64,000 nt of DNA from JBGTCD01 sp041749015 (GTDB lineage: Bacteria; Bacteroidota; Bacteroidia; Cytophagales; Cyclobacteriaceae): the NCBI GenBank assembly GCA_041749015.1, contig JBGTCD010000104.1, positions 1 to 64,000 on the forward strand. Reading direction: 5' to 3'. Made by a program: the position numbers and the translations under genes. The notes beneath the pieces are model-generated. The model saw only the letters and a program-made list of their open reading frames with translations. It made no database searches and had not been told where the DNA came from. Positions 37,455 to 45,387 of the stretch are shown piece after piece (within the stretch, counting starts at the first letter, position 1; each line of letters opens with the position of its first letter).

Positions 37455-37922
37455 TGCCTTCAGGATTGTATTAAGGTCGGCCGGTGAGTAATTGACTGAT
37501 TTTAAAGTCTTACGATCTGACTTACGGTATACCAGCCACTTCCCTTCCTTTTCTTCTACCAGACAAGCTTCACCTCTTTCCTTTTCATAATATACCACCG
37601 TGGCTTTGGCTTCTTCAGGCGTATCGCAGGCTTTGCTCATATTGGATCGCTGCACCTCGTCAAACAATTCTTTAAACCGATTACCCAGACCAAACTCAAG
37701 GATGGCCCCGCTGAGTACATATTGAATATCACAGAGGGCATCAGCCACCTCTACAATATCATGATCTGCAACGGCAGCTTCCAGCTCTTTTAATTCCTCT
37801 TGCAACAAGGATATTCTGAGGCGACACCGGTCGGCAGAAGGAATGCCCGGCTCGGGTTTTATAGGATGTTGAAATGTCTTGTGAAATTCGGCTACTGCGT
37901 TGAGGGTATCTGGTTGTTTCAT
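37452..37922 (-). CDS. MazG-like nucleoside triphosphate pyrophosphohydrolase
   Basis: The 156-residue protein has the all-alpha NTP pyrophosphatase pattern: LQEELKELEAAVADHD (ExxxE metal ligands) and VEVADALCDIQYVL (ExxD). These are the four acidic Mg2+ ligands of MazG/PRA-PH proteins. A C-terminal extension (KWLVYRKSDRKTLKSVNYSPADL) is common in Bacteroidota members. It would hydrolyse a nucleotide to the monophosphate and PPi; the substrate is unknown. It is divergent from tyrS. Confidence 0.82.
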   Translation of the reverse strand: MKQPDTLNAVAEFHKTFQHPIKPEPGIPSADRCRLRISLLQEELKELEAAVADHDIVEVADALCDIQYVLSGAILEFGLGNRFKELFDEVQRSNMSKACDTPEEAKATVVYYEKERGEACLVEEKEGKWLVYRKSDRKTLKSVNYSPADLNTILKA

Positions 37923-38063
37923 TTTTAAAAATGGTCTAAAATTAATTGGTGCTCAATTTGCCAAAAATTGGTGACCCTAAAAAATCTATCGAAGAGATTC
38001 GGTAAATAATCCGGTATCTTTATTTGCTTTTTCTAATTTTGTGGCCACCCTTAAAAAATCACC

Positions 38064-39350
38064 ATGAAGAAAGACTTCATAAAGGAGCTCCAATGGCGGG
38101 GCATGATTCATGATATGATGCCAGGCATTGGGGCCGAACTATCCAAATCGGTCTCCTCTGCTTATATTGGTTTTGACCCTACGGCAGACTCCTTGCATAT
38201 TGGCCATTTGGTTCAGATCATGACCCTGGTGCACTTTCAACAATCCGGCCATAAGCCCATCGCTCTGGTAGGTGGCGCCACAGGCATGGTGGGCGATCCT
38301 TCGGGTAAGTCAGAAGAGCGTAATCTTCTGTCAGAACCAGAGCTGAGGGCCAACCAGGAAAAGATTGCTGCCCAGCTCAGTAAATTTCTGGACTTTAACG
38401 CGAAGGATAATCCTGCAATTATAGTCAACAACTACGACTGGATGAAAGACTACTCTTTTTTGGAATTTATCCGCGATATTGGCAAACACATCACGATCAA
38501 CTATATGCTTGCGAAGGACTCTGTGAGTAAGCGCCTTGAATCCGGCATGTCTTTTACTGAATTCAGCTATCAGATGGTACAGGGTTTTGACTTCTTGTGG
38601 TTGTACCAAAACAAGGATTGCAAAATTCAGTTAGGTGGTTCGGACCAGTGGGGCAATATCGTCACGGGCACTGAATTGATCAGGCGAAAGGTCCGCGGCA
38701 CTGCGTTTGCCCTCACCACTCCATTAATTACTAAAGCTGACGGCACCAAGTTTGGTAAAACGACTGGCGGTAATGTATGGCTGGATCCGGAAAAAACCTC
38801 TCCATATCAGTTTTACCAATACTGGCTCAACACCGCCGATCAAGATGCCGGCAAATACATCCGTATTTTCACCTTGATGAAAGAAGAAGAAATCAAAGAA
38901 CTGGAAGCACGGCATTCTGATGCACCTCATGAGCGGCTCTTGCAGAAAACGCTTGCGGAAGACATCACCATCCGGGTTCATTCCCGGGAGGCTCTGGACA
39001 CGGCCCTTAAAGCTTCCAAAATTCTTTTTGGAAATGCTACCACAGAAGAACTGGAATCATTAGATGAAAAAACCTTGCTCTCTGTATTTGAAGGAGTCCC
39101 CCAGGTGAAGATTTCTGACACCAGTCTAAAGGCCACAGGTCAGGTTACTGATTTGCTCAGTGAAATGACCGGGGGCATAATTTTCAAATCCAAGGGAGAA
39201 GCCCGGAAAATGATCCAGGGTGGTGGGGTGAGCATCAATAAGGAAAAGGTTTCTGATCCTCAGGCCTTAGTCAATTACCGGCTGCTCCAGGGCAAGTATC
39301 TCCTGGCACAAAAAGGAAAAAAAAACTACTTTTTAATAGAAGTGACCTAA
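38064..39350 (+). CDS. tyrS: tyrosine--tRNA ligase
   Basis: The 428-residue class Ic aminoacyl-tRNA synthetase has HIGH at 45-48 (SLHIGHLVQ), the tyrosine-binding QGFDFLWLY and GGSDQWGNIVTG segments, and KFGKT (229-233) as the KMSKS loop. It ends with an S4 RNA-binding domain at about 355-425 (GEARKMIQGGGVSINKEKV). It charges tRNA-Tyr in the cytosol. The length and all catalytic motifs are normal. It is transcribed alone from the 140-nt gap shared with the MazG-like gene. Confidence 0.97.
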   Translation: MKKDFIKELQWRGMIHDMMPGIGAELSKSVSSAYIGFDPTADSLHIGHLVQIMTLVHFQQSGHKPIALVGGATGMVGDPSGKSEERNLLSEPELRANQEKIAAQLSKFLDFNAKDNPAIIVNNYDWMKDYSFLEFIRDIGKHITINYMLAKDSVSKRLESGMSFTEFSYQMVQGFDFLWLYQNKDCKIQLGGSDQWGNIVTGTELIRRKVRGTAFALTTPLITKADGTKFGKTTGGNVWLDPEKTSPYQFYQYWLNTADQDAGKYIRIFTLMKEEEIKELEARHSDAPHERLLQKTLAEDITIRVHSREALDTALKASKILFGNATTEELESLDEKTLLSVFEGVPQVKISDTSLKATGQVTDLLSEMTGGIIFKSKGEARKMIQGGGVSINKEKVSDPQALVNYRLLQGKYLLAQKGKKNYFLIEVT

Positions 39351-39385
39351 TTCAGATTTTGGCCATAGGAGGCTACTAGGTAAGT

Positions 39386-39904
39386 TCACTCATTTTCCAG
39401 ATACCACTGCGCGTACATGGGATAGTTTTTCGCAGTCCGCTCGATCACTGCCTTCATTTCAGGACCTGTTGCCTTAACCACCTTTGCAGGCACTCCAGCC
39501 ACAACAGACCTAGGTGGTATTTTGGTGCCAGGTAGTACTATGGCCCCTGCGCCTATCACCGAACCAGTACCAATTACTGCATCGTCCATGACGATGGCAC
39601 CCATACCGATCAACACTTCATCCTCAATGGTACAGCCATGCACCACTGCATTATGCGCTATGGACACCTTATTGCCGATATTGGTGGGTGCCCGCTCGTA
39701 GGTACCGTGTATGATGGCCCCATCCTGTATATTAGTGTAATTCCCAATTTTAATATAATGTACATCGCCCCGTACCACCGCATTGAACCAAACGGTACAA
39801 TAGTCCCCCATTTGCACATCACCGATAATGGTAGAATTTTCAGCTATAAAACATCCTGCTCCCCATTCAGGAGTCTTACCTCTTACAGTTTTAATCAGTC
39901 CCAT
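39386..39904 (-). CDS. gamma-carbonic-anhydrase-like protein
   Basis: The 172-residue left-handed beta-helix protein has the hexapeptide repeats and the conserved NTIIGDVQMGDYCTVWFNAVVRGD-type start (here NSTIIGDVQMGDYCTVWF). It also has IGNYTNIQDGAIIHG and VSIAHNAVVHGC, which supply the three zinc-binding His residues at trimer interfaces. It belongs to the YrdA/PaaY branch, often of unproven carbonic anhydrase activity. It is convergent with tyrS and divergent from the YceI gene. Confidence 0.9.
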   Translation of the reverse strand: MGLIKTVRGKTPEWGAGCFIAENSTIIGDVQMGDYCTVWFNAVVRGDVHYIKIGNYTNIQDGAIIHGTYERAPTNIGNKVSIAHNAVVHGCTIEDEVLIGMGAIVMDDAVIGTGSVIGAGAIVLPGTKIPPRSVVAGVPAKVVKATGPEMKAVIERTAKNYPMYAQWYLENE

Positions 39905-40006
39905 AAATTATTTATCTGTTTAAACACTTATTTGAACTTATTTTCATGTCCATTGTTCTTAATTTATTGCAAACTTAAACATTAACCTTTTTAAAAAATT
40001 GAAGCT

Positions 40007-40717
40007 ATGAAAAAACTAAGATTGATCGGATCATTACTATTGGCAGGACTACTTGTAGGCGCCTGCACCAGTAATCCAAAAAGTGATGAGGCCGAAGTAA
40101 CTGAGGAACAGGAAGTTTATGAATTTGAAGGGGCTACAGACCTCAATCTCAACCTGGACAATAGCCAGGTAACCTGGGTAGGAACCAAACCTACAGGCCG
40201 CCACAATGGAAGCTTTGGCATTACCTCTGGTAATATTAAAGTGACTGATGACCAAATCGTGGGTGGCAAGATCGTTATTGATCTTACTGACATCGACGTT
40301 TACGACCTTAAAGAAGACATGGAGTCTCATGGTAAATTAGTTAACCATTTGAAATCTGCTGATTTTTTTGATGTTGAAAACAATCCTACTGCCATATTTG
40401 AAATAACTAAGGTGGAAGATTTTGTAAAAGATGCTACGAAAACAGAAGAAAAAAGTGAATTCAAGCTGGAAAATCCTACTCATAGGATTTCAGGTAATCT
40501 CACGATGAGAGGAAATACTCTAGGTATATCCTTCCCTGCCAAAGTAAGCATGAAGGATGGTAAAATTAAGGCTGAGGCTAAATTCAACATCGACAGGACC
40601 AAATGGGGCGTTTCTTTCAGAGATGAAGCCGATGCAGTAGCTAAAGGTAAAGATGAATTTATTTATAATACTGTGAATGTTGGGCTGGATGTAGAAGCTG
40701 CTCAAGCTTCTATGTAA
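40007..40717 (+). CDS. YceI-family lipoprotein
   Basis: The 236-residue protein has a lipoprotein signal (lipobox VGAC) and then an acidic linker. The YceI lipocalin-like barrel follows (VTWVGTKPTGRHNGSFGI, SHGKLVNHLKSADFFDVENN, FNIDRTKWGVSF). Members bind isoprenoid or fatty amide molecules. It ends at an intrinsic terminator directly downstream. Confidence 0.92.
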   Translation: MKKLRLIGSLLLAGLLVGACTSNPKSDEAEVTEEQEVYEFEGATDLNLNLDNSQVTWVGTKPTGRHNGSFGITSGNIKVTDDQIVGGKIVIDLTDIDVYDLKEDMESHGKLVNHLKSADFFDVENNPTAIFEITKVEDFVKDATKTEEKSEFKLENPTHRISGNLTMRGNTLGISFPAKVSMKDGKIKAEAKFNIDRTKWGVSFRDEADAVAKGKDEFIYNTVNVGLDVEAAQASM

Positions 40718-40741
40718 TAGTTTAGGGTTTGTTGATTGAAG

Positions 40742-40770
40742 AAAAAAGAGCCTCATTCGGGCTCTTTTTT
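40742..40770 (+). terminator. intrinsic terminator after the YceI gene
   Basis: AAAAAAGAGCC and GGCTCTTTTTT form a stem closed by TCATTCG. The T-tract is part of the stem. It lies between the YceI stop and the pabB start, so pabB needs its own promoter or read-through. Confidence 0.8.
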
Positions 40771-40783
40771 CTATTTTGCAGCA

Positions 40784-42028
40784 ATGAAAAAAATCTCTGA
40801 GTATCTCAGGTGGGCTGATGACCAGCCGTATTTTGCCTTCTTCAATGGAAATGAAATGGATAATCCTATGGGGTGCTTTCCTACCATTCTTTTCGCTGGG
40901 GGCATGCATAGTATTGTATCCCCTGCTGAAAATTTCTTTAATCATCTGGATGCCTTAACCAAACGTAATCCTCAGTGGCTGGCAGGGTATTTAGGCTATG
41001 ACCTTAAAAATCAACTGGAGGATTTAGAATCAAATAATCAGGACCTCCACGATAGCCCTGAGGCTTTTTTCTTTCAGCCTGAATCGGTATTACAATGGAG
41101 TGAAGAAGGGGTCACTACCTTAGTAGGCCCATCACCAGATATTTCTTCCCAAACCATCAAGGATAGTGCGCCTATTGTTTCAGGAACACTTAAACTGATG
41201 CCATCTTTGTCCAAAAAAGCCTATATCGAAAAAATCATAGCTTTAAAAGATCACATCCTGCATGGTGATATTTATGAAGTTAATTTTTGTATGGCCTTCA
41301 GTATTGAAAATATCGTCATAGACCCGGTCGCCATTTACCTGGCCTTGAATAAAAGGTCACCAGCACCATTTTCTTCTTTGATCAAAGCCCAGGGGCAGTA
41401 CGTCATCTCTTCATCACCAGAGCGCTTTCTAAAAAAATCAGGACGCACCCTCATTTCACAACCCATAAAAGGTACAATGAGGCGTGGCAAAACAACTAAA
41501 GAAGATCAGGCCTTAGCCAATAAATTAAGAAACAGCGAAAAGGAACGTGCCGAGAACATGATGATTGTAGATTTGGTGCGCAATGACCTCTCCAGAGTAT
41601 CAGATACGGGATCCGTGCGGGTAGATGAAATGTTTGGCATATATTCCTTTGCTACCGTTCATCAGATGATCTCAACAGTATCATCTACGCTTGGCTCAAA
41701 TTATAGTGCTGTAGATGCCCTCAGATATGCCTTTCCTATGGGCAGCATGACTGGCGCTCCTAAAATCAAAGCCATGGGGCTAATAGATGCTTATGAAACC
41801 ACAAAAAGAGGCATTTTTTCAGGTGCAGCTGGATTTATCAGTCCGGAGAATGATTTTGATTTTAGTGTGCTGATCCGCACCATGGTATACAGCCCGGATA
41901 AAAAATTACTGACCTTCCATGTGGGCAGTGCCATCACCTACGATTCCGAACCTGAATCAGAATATCAGGAATGCCTCTTAAAAGCAAAAGCACTATGCGA
42001 AGTTTTGGGTATTACCCCACTCACATAG
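40784..42028 (+). CDS. pabB: aminodeoxychorismate synthase component I
   Basis: ATG 40784 is chosen over 40736 because the longer frame would read through the upstream terminator hairpin. The 414-residue product is a chorismate-binding enzyme: SSSPERFL, QPIKGTMRRG, ENMMIVDLVRNDLSR and GSMTGAPKIKAM carry the active-site and Mg2+ residues. The short, non-allosteric N-terminus and lone location favour PabB over TrpE. It makes aminodeoxychorismate for folate synthesis with a glutamine amidotransferase subunit encoded elsewhere. TrpE-type function cannot be fully excluded. Confidence 0.85.
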   Translation: MKKISEYLRWADDQPYFAFFNGNEMDNPMGCFPTILFAGGMHSIVSPAENFFNHLDALTKRNPQWLAGYLGYDLKNQLEDLESNNQDLHDSPEAFFFQPESVLQWSEEGVTTLVGPSPDISSQTIKDSAPIVSGTLKLMPSLSKKAYIEKIIALKDHILHGDIYEVNFCMAFSIENIVIDPVAIYLALNKRSPAPFSSLIKAQGQYVISSSPERFLKKSGRTLISQPIKGTMRRGKTTKEDQALANKLRNSEKERAENMMIVDLVRNDLSRVSDTGSVRVDEMFGIYSFATVHQMISTVSSTLGSNYSAVDALRYAFPMGSMTGAPKIKAMGLIDAYETTKRGIFSGAAGFISPENDFDFSVLIRTMVYSPDKKLLTFHVGSAITYDSEPESEYQECLLKAKALCEVLGITPLT

Positions 42029-42046
42029 TGCCTTGAATATATTCTT

Positions 42047-42069
42047 AAAAGTCGATTAAGCGGCTTTTT
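42047..42069 (+). terminator. intrinsic terminator after pabB
   Basis: AAAAGTCG-attaag-CGGCTTTT with one G-T pair, followed by T and G. It overlaps the stop of the convergent desaturase gene. Confidence 0.6.
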
Positions 42070-42829
42070 GTTTGGCGCCCTCAAGCTTTATTTCCTGTTG
42101 TCGGGACATATTGATTACCCTCATTTTAGCGAGTAATTTGATGACCTGATAAGTAGGATCGATTTCATGCCAGCGGATGCCACCAAAATTAGCTCTGCTA
42201 CCATTTTTGTGATGATTGTTATGGTAGCTCTCCCCCATCATCAGAAAGTCGACAGGCAGAAAATTCCTGGAAGTATCTCCAACCTCAAAATTTCTATAGC
42301 CGTATTTATGCGCAAACCAGTTAATGATAGCCCCATGAATAGGACTCATTAAAAAGTGAAGCGGTAATAGTAACCACAACCACCAAACTGGAGCAAATTG
42401 CCAGTATATCATGACGTAGATAGCACCCCAAAATAACCTCGATGGCCATGAACGGGCCATTTTATCAAACCATGTCCATTCTGGAACCCCACGGGTAAAT
42501 CGGTCTTCGACCTGCATTTTTTTGCTTGCAATCGCTGTGTAAATTGTTTTTGTCTTCCACATCATCTTAAAAATGCTTTCATCATAAGTTGGAGAATGTG
42601 GATCATCCGGTGTGTCAGCATAGGCATGGTGCATCCTGTGCATAACCCCGTATCCAAACGGACTTAGATAATTGGAGCCCTGAAAAATCCAGGTCAGTAC
42701 AAAAAAGATTCTTTCCGTGACCTTATTCATGGTAAAAGCGCCGTGGGCTGCATACCGATGTAAAAAGAAGGTCTGGAAAAATAAGGACAGGTACCAGTGT
42801 CCAATAAAAAATAAAATAATGATTTCCAT
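42056..42829 (-). CDS. acyl-CoA desaturase (delta-9 type)
   Basis: The 257-residue membrane protein has the histidine boxes of stearoyl-CoA-type desaturases: HRYAAH (24-29), HRMHH near 64-68 and HNNHH near 203. Hydrophobic stretches surround them. It would desaturate saturated acyl-CoA to adjust membrane fluidity. It lies 100 nt downstream of an ECF sigma gene on the same strand. A TGTCACA-type promoter element in the gap suggests that this sigma factor drives it. Confidence 0.9.
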   Translation of the reverse strand: MEIIILFFIGHWYLSLFFQTFFLHRYAAHGAFTMNKVTERIFFVLTWIFQGSNYLSPFGYGVMHRMHHAYADTPDDPHSPTYDESIFKMMWKTKTIYTAIASKKMQVEDRFTRGVPEWTWFDKMARSWPSRLFWGAIYVMIYWQFAPVWWLWLLLPLHFLMSPIHGAIINWFAHKYGYRNFEVGDTSRNFLPVDFLMMGESYHNNHHKNGSRANFGGIRWHEIDPTYQVIKLLAKMRVINMSRQQEIKLEGAKQKAA

Positions 42830-42883
42830 GGTAATAAATTAGTAATTTAAATCACGCCGATAAAACCGGCTTCCTAAAAGGAA

Positions 42884-42909
42884 GACAACTACATTCCAGT
42901 TTTGTGACA
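42884..42909 (-). promoter_or_regulatory. ECF41-like promoter upstream of the desaturase
   Basis: On the minus strand TGTCACA (42909-42903) is followed after 15 nt by TGTC (42887-42884). The known ECF41 target is TGTCACA-N16-CGTC, so the -35 box is exact and the -10 box has one mismatch or a 1-nt spacing difference. Transcription would start about 48 nt before the desaturase start codon. Confidence 0.5.
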
Positions 42910-42930
42910 GATTTTAACGAAAATATTTTT

Positions 42931-43509
42931 TTAATGAGCAAAATCGAGGAGAAGCTTGCCATTATTGAGGTTACAGGCATTTTTAAAATTAGAAACAAAA
43001 TCATTCCAATGTGGGGTTTCTAAGCTGATGGTAGTAGCATCAGACAATTTCTTACGGGCTCTGCAAAGCATTTGCCTGCAGTTATCCTTCTTTTTTTCGA
43101 GAATTTCCTGAAGATCATCATAATCAAAATTAAATACTTCCTTAAGTAAAAATACAGAGCGCTCCAAAGGTTCTAGCTTTTGCACTACAAATCTTAACGC
43201 CTTTTGAATTTCTTCATCAAAATCCAATCCCGTAACTCCAGGTTCATCAGCGGTAGCTATACCCATCTCAATATCATCAATAGCCATATAATCCCTGCTC
43301 TTAGTCCATTTGATGTGATTAAGACAGTTGTTTTTAACAGCCTTAAATAAATATGCTTTGGTATTAATAATGCTTTCAGGTCCTATAGTAAGCCAGTTTA
43401 AAAAAGTATCTTGAACGATATCTTCTGCATCTGCTTGATTACGAACCATTTTTCTCGCAATGGTTACCAAGTTAGATTCATACTGTATAAATATGTCGGA
43501 TGAATTCAA
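42931..43509 (-). CDS. ECF sigma factor, ECF41-like with short C-terminus
   Basis: The 192-residue protein has sigma region 2 (about 10-75, NQADAEDIVQDTFLNWL) and region 4 (about 115-160, LEPLERSVFLLKEVFNFDYD and NCRQMLCRARKKL). The ERSVFLLKEVF and NCRQ segments are those of SigJ/ECF41 sigma factors. Such factors carry a C-terminal SnoaL-like domain of about 100 residues. Here only some 25 residues follow (NFKNACNLNNGKLLLDFAH), as if the domain were cut at its first helix. Truncated ECF41 proteins are reported as more active, so this could be a deregulated form. Confidence 0.8.
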   Translation of the reverse strand: MNSSDIFIQYESNLVTIARKMVRNQADAEDIVQDTFLNWLTIGPESIINTKAYLFKAVKNNCLNHIKWTKSRDYMAIDDIEMGIATADEPGVTGLDFDEEIQKALRFVVQKLEPLERSVFLLKEVFNFDYDDLQEILEKKKDNCRQMLCRARKKLSDATTISLETPHWNDFVSNFKNACNLNNGKLLLDFAH

Positions 43510-43779
43510 ATGTCTACTTTTTTAATAGCACAAAGATAACCATTATGAAACGATATACTTATTAAACACCTATATTCTTAATTAGTTTTTAGAATCCTGT
43601 TTACTTTTAGATAATTAGTCGTTTGAAAACAGCCTTTATAGTTAATAGTTAATGCATGTGCAGAAGACAATAAAAATGCCTTCATAATCATGGATCAAAA
43701 GAATTGAAATTGGCCCGAATTATTGGTCACTGTCGAAATTAAATATATATTAGAGTTTGAATCTAATCTACCACCCAAT

Positions 43780-45387
43780 ATGAGCCGTACTTATTTAAGA
43801 CTCCTCATATTCACAATTTTTTCCCTATTTATGGGGAGCTGCCTGGAGGAGATCGGTGAGTTGGATATGGTAGGTACTACAACCCTAAGGCCCAAAGTAC
43901 AGCTTCCTGTAGCATATGGGGATTTTAATTTTGAAGACCTAATTTCCAGTACAATGGCTCCAGTTTTTGTATTGGATGAGGGTGGATTTTATACCCTGGT
44001 GTATCAAAAACAATTGAGTACCTCAAGGGGAAGAACCTTGTACCCAATACCTGCTCAGAATACTTTTAGCCAAACATTTACCGGAGACGATTTTCCTGGT
44101 GCTGGAAGTATTGGCGATTCTGAAACTCAATCTAATGATGCCAGGACTGTATTTAATGCTCCGGGCAGTTCGTTACTCGATTCTATTTTAATTAGTGATG
44201 GTTACCTGAGAGTCAGTATCGATTCTGATTTTAGTGCTGCAATTACACTTACTGTCCGACTTCCTGAGGTGGTCGATGCTCAGGGAAATGAGGCCTCAGG
44301 CACCTGGGAATTTGATTTTGAGGATTCAGGCGGTACATGGATGGTCCGGGATAGCATCAATTTATCAGGGTTAATGGCCGACCTTTCTGATGATGGAAAT
44401 AGCAGCAATTCCCTTTTATATGAAGTTCAAGCCACAGTCACCAACCAAGGGCAGCCAATTTTAAATACGAACACCATTGACGTTAACCTTCAACTTTCAA
44501 ATATTCGGTTTGGTGTTCTATTTGGAGAGCTGGACGAAATACCTTTTGATTTCCCGGTGGATGATCTGCCAATCAATCTATTCTCCTTTGTAGAATCCGG
44601 TGTCCTCCAAATAGAAAATCCCAGCCTTGTGTTCGATCATGTTAGCACCTTGGGCATGCGCGTCAGGACTAACCTATCCCAGGTCTCTGGTAATGGCAAC
44701 TCTGGCATTACCCCCCTAACAGGTGCCGTCACGGGTGATCATATCATCCCTGCGACACCTTTTGGAATACCGGGGCTATCAATCCAGGAGGTGATCACGG
44801 CCGATAAAGACAACTCCAATATTGAAGCAATAGTGGCAGATGCTCCGGAAGAAATCCTTTACCGGTTCAATGGCATGATCAACCCACAACCGGCACCAGC
44901 AGGTCAGAAGCAATTTGTCACGGACACATCAAGACTTGATGTCTCCTACAGGCTAGAGCTACCATTATCAGGGATTGCAACGGAATTATCCTATTCCAAA
45001 TCCTTCGATTTTGATGGAATCGGAATCGATGAACTTGAAGACCTGGCCATCCGCACCGTAGCAAGGAATCGGTTTCCATTGGAAGTGACCATGCAGGTAT
45101 ATTTTGAAGATAATGGCACCGTACTGGATTCACTCTTTATCCTTGGTGAAAAGGTGATCGAGGAGGCACCGGCTGATGCCAATGGCTTTAGTACAGCCCA
45201 GGTTACTACAATATCAGAAACCCCCATTTCGGATGAAAAATTGGACAGAATCTCCCAGACAAATCAAATCAGGGTCAGGTTTACCCTCAATACCTTTAAT
45301 AATCAGCAGCAATTTGTAAAGATAAAAAGTGAAGACCGGCTTGAATTGGAAATTGGCATTACCGGTAGAATCAGATTTGATCTATGA
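43780..45387 (+). CDS. large lipoprotein of unknown function
   Basis: ATG 43780 places the lipobox MGSC correctly behind a short hydrophobic signal; the frame upstream only adds a non-signal leader. The 535-residue mature protein is beta-rich (many alternating hydrophobic strands such as VNLQLSNIRFGVLF and LEVTMQVYFED) without recognisable catalytic motifs. It overlaps the next gene by 4 nt (ATGA), so the two are translationally coupled. An outer-membrane or surface role with the DUF5723-SPOR partner is likely. Confidence 0.75.
   Translation: MSRTYLRLLIFTIFSLFMGSCLEEIGELDMVGTTTLRPKVQLPVAYGDFNFEDLISSTMAPVFVLDEGGFYTLVYQKQLSTSRGRTLYPIPAQNTFSQTFTGDDFPGAGSIGDSETQSNDARTVFNAPGSSLLDSILISDGYLRVSIDSDFSAAITLTVRLPEVVDAQGNEASGTWEFDFEDSGGTWMVRDSINLSGLMADLSDDGNSSNSLLYEVQATVTNQGQPILNTNTIDVNLQLSNIRFGVLFGELDEIPFDFPVDDLPINLFSFVESGVLQIENPSLVFDHVSTLGMRVRTNLSQVSGNGNSGITPLTGAVTGDHIIPATPFGIPGLSIQEVITADKDNSNIEAIVADAPEEILYRFNGMINPQPAPAGQKQFVTDTSRLDVSYRLELPLSGIATELSYSKSFDFDGIGIDELEDLAIRTVARNRFPLEVTMQVYFEDNGTVLDSLFILGEKVIEEAPADANGFSTAQVTTISETPISDEKLDRISQTNQIRVRFTLNTFNNQQQFVKIKSEDRLELEIGITGRIRFDL

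Noticed and set aside
38000..38063. T-box or other leader riboswitch before tyrS
   Set aside because: The leader is too short and shows no T-box sequence or terminator/antiterminator pair.
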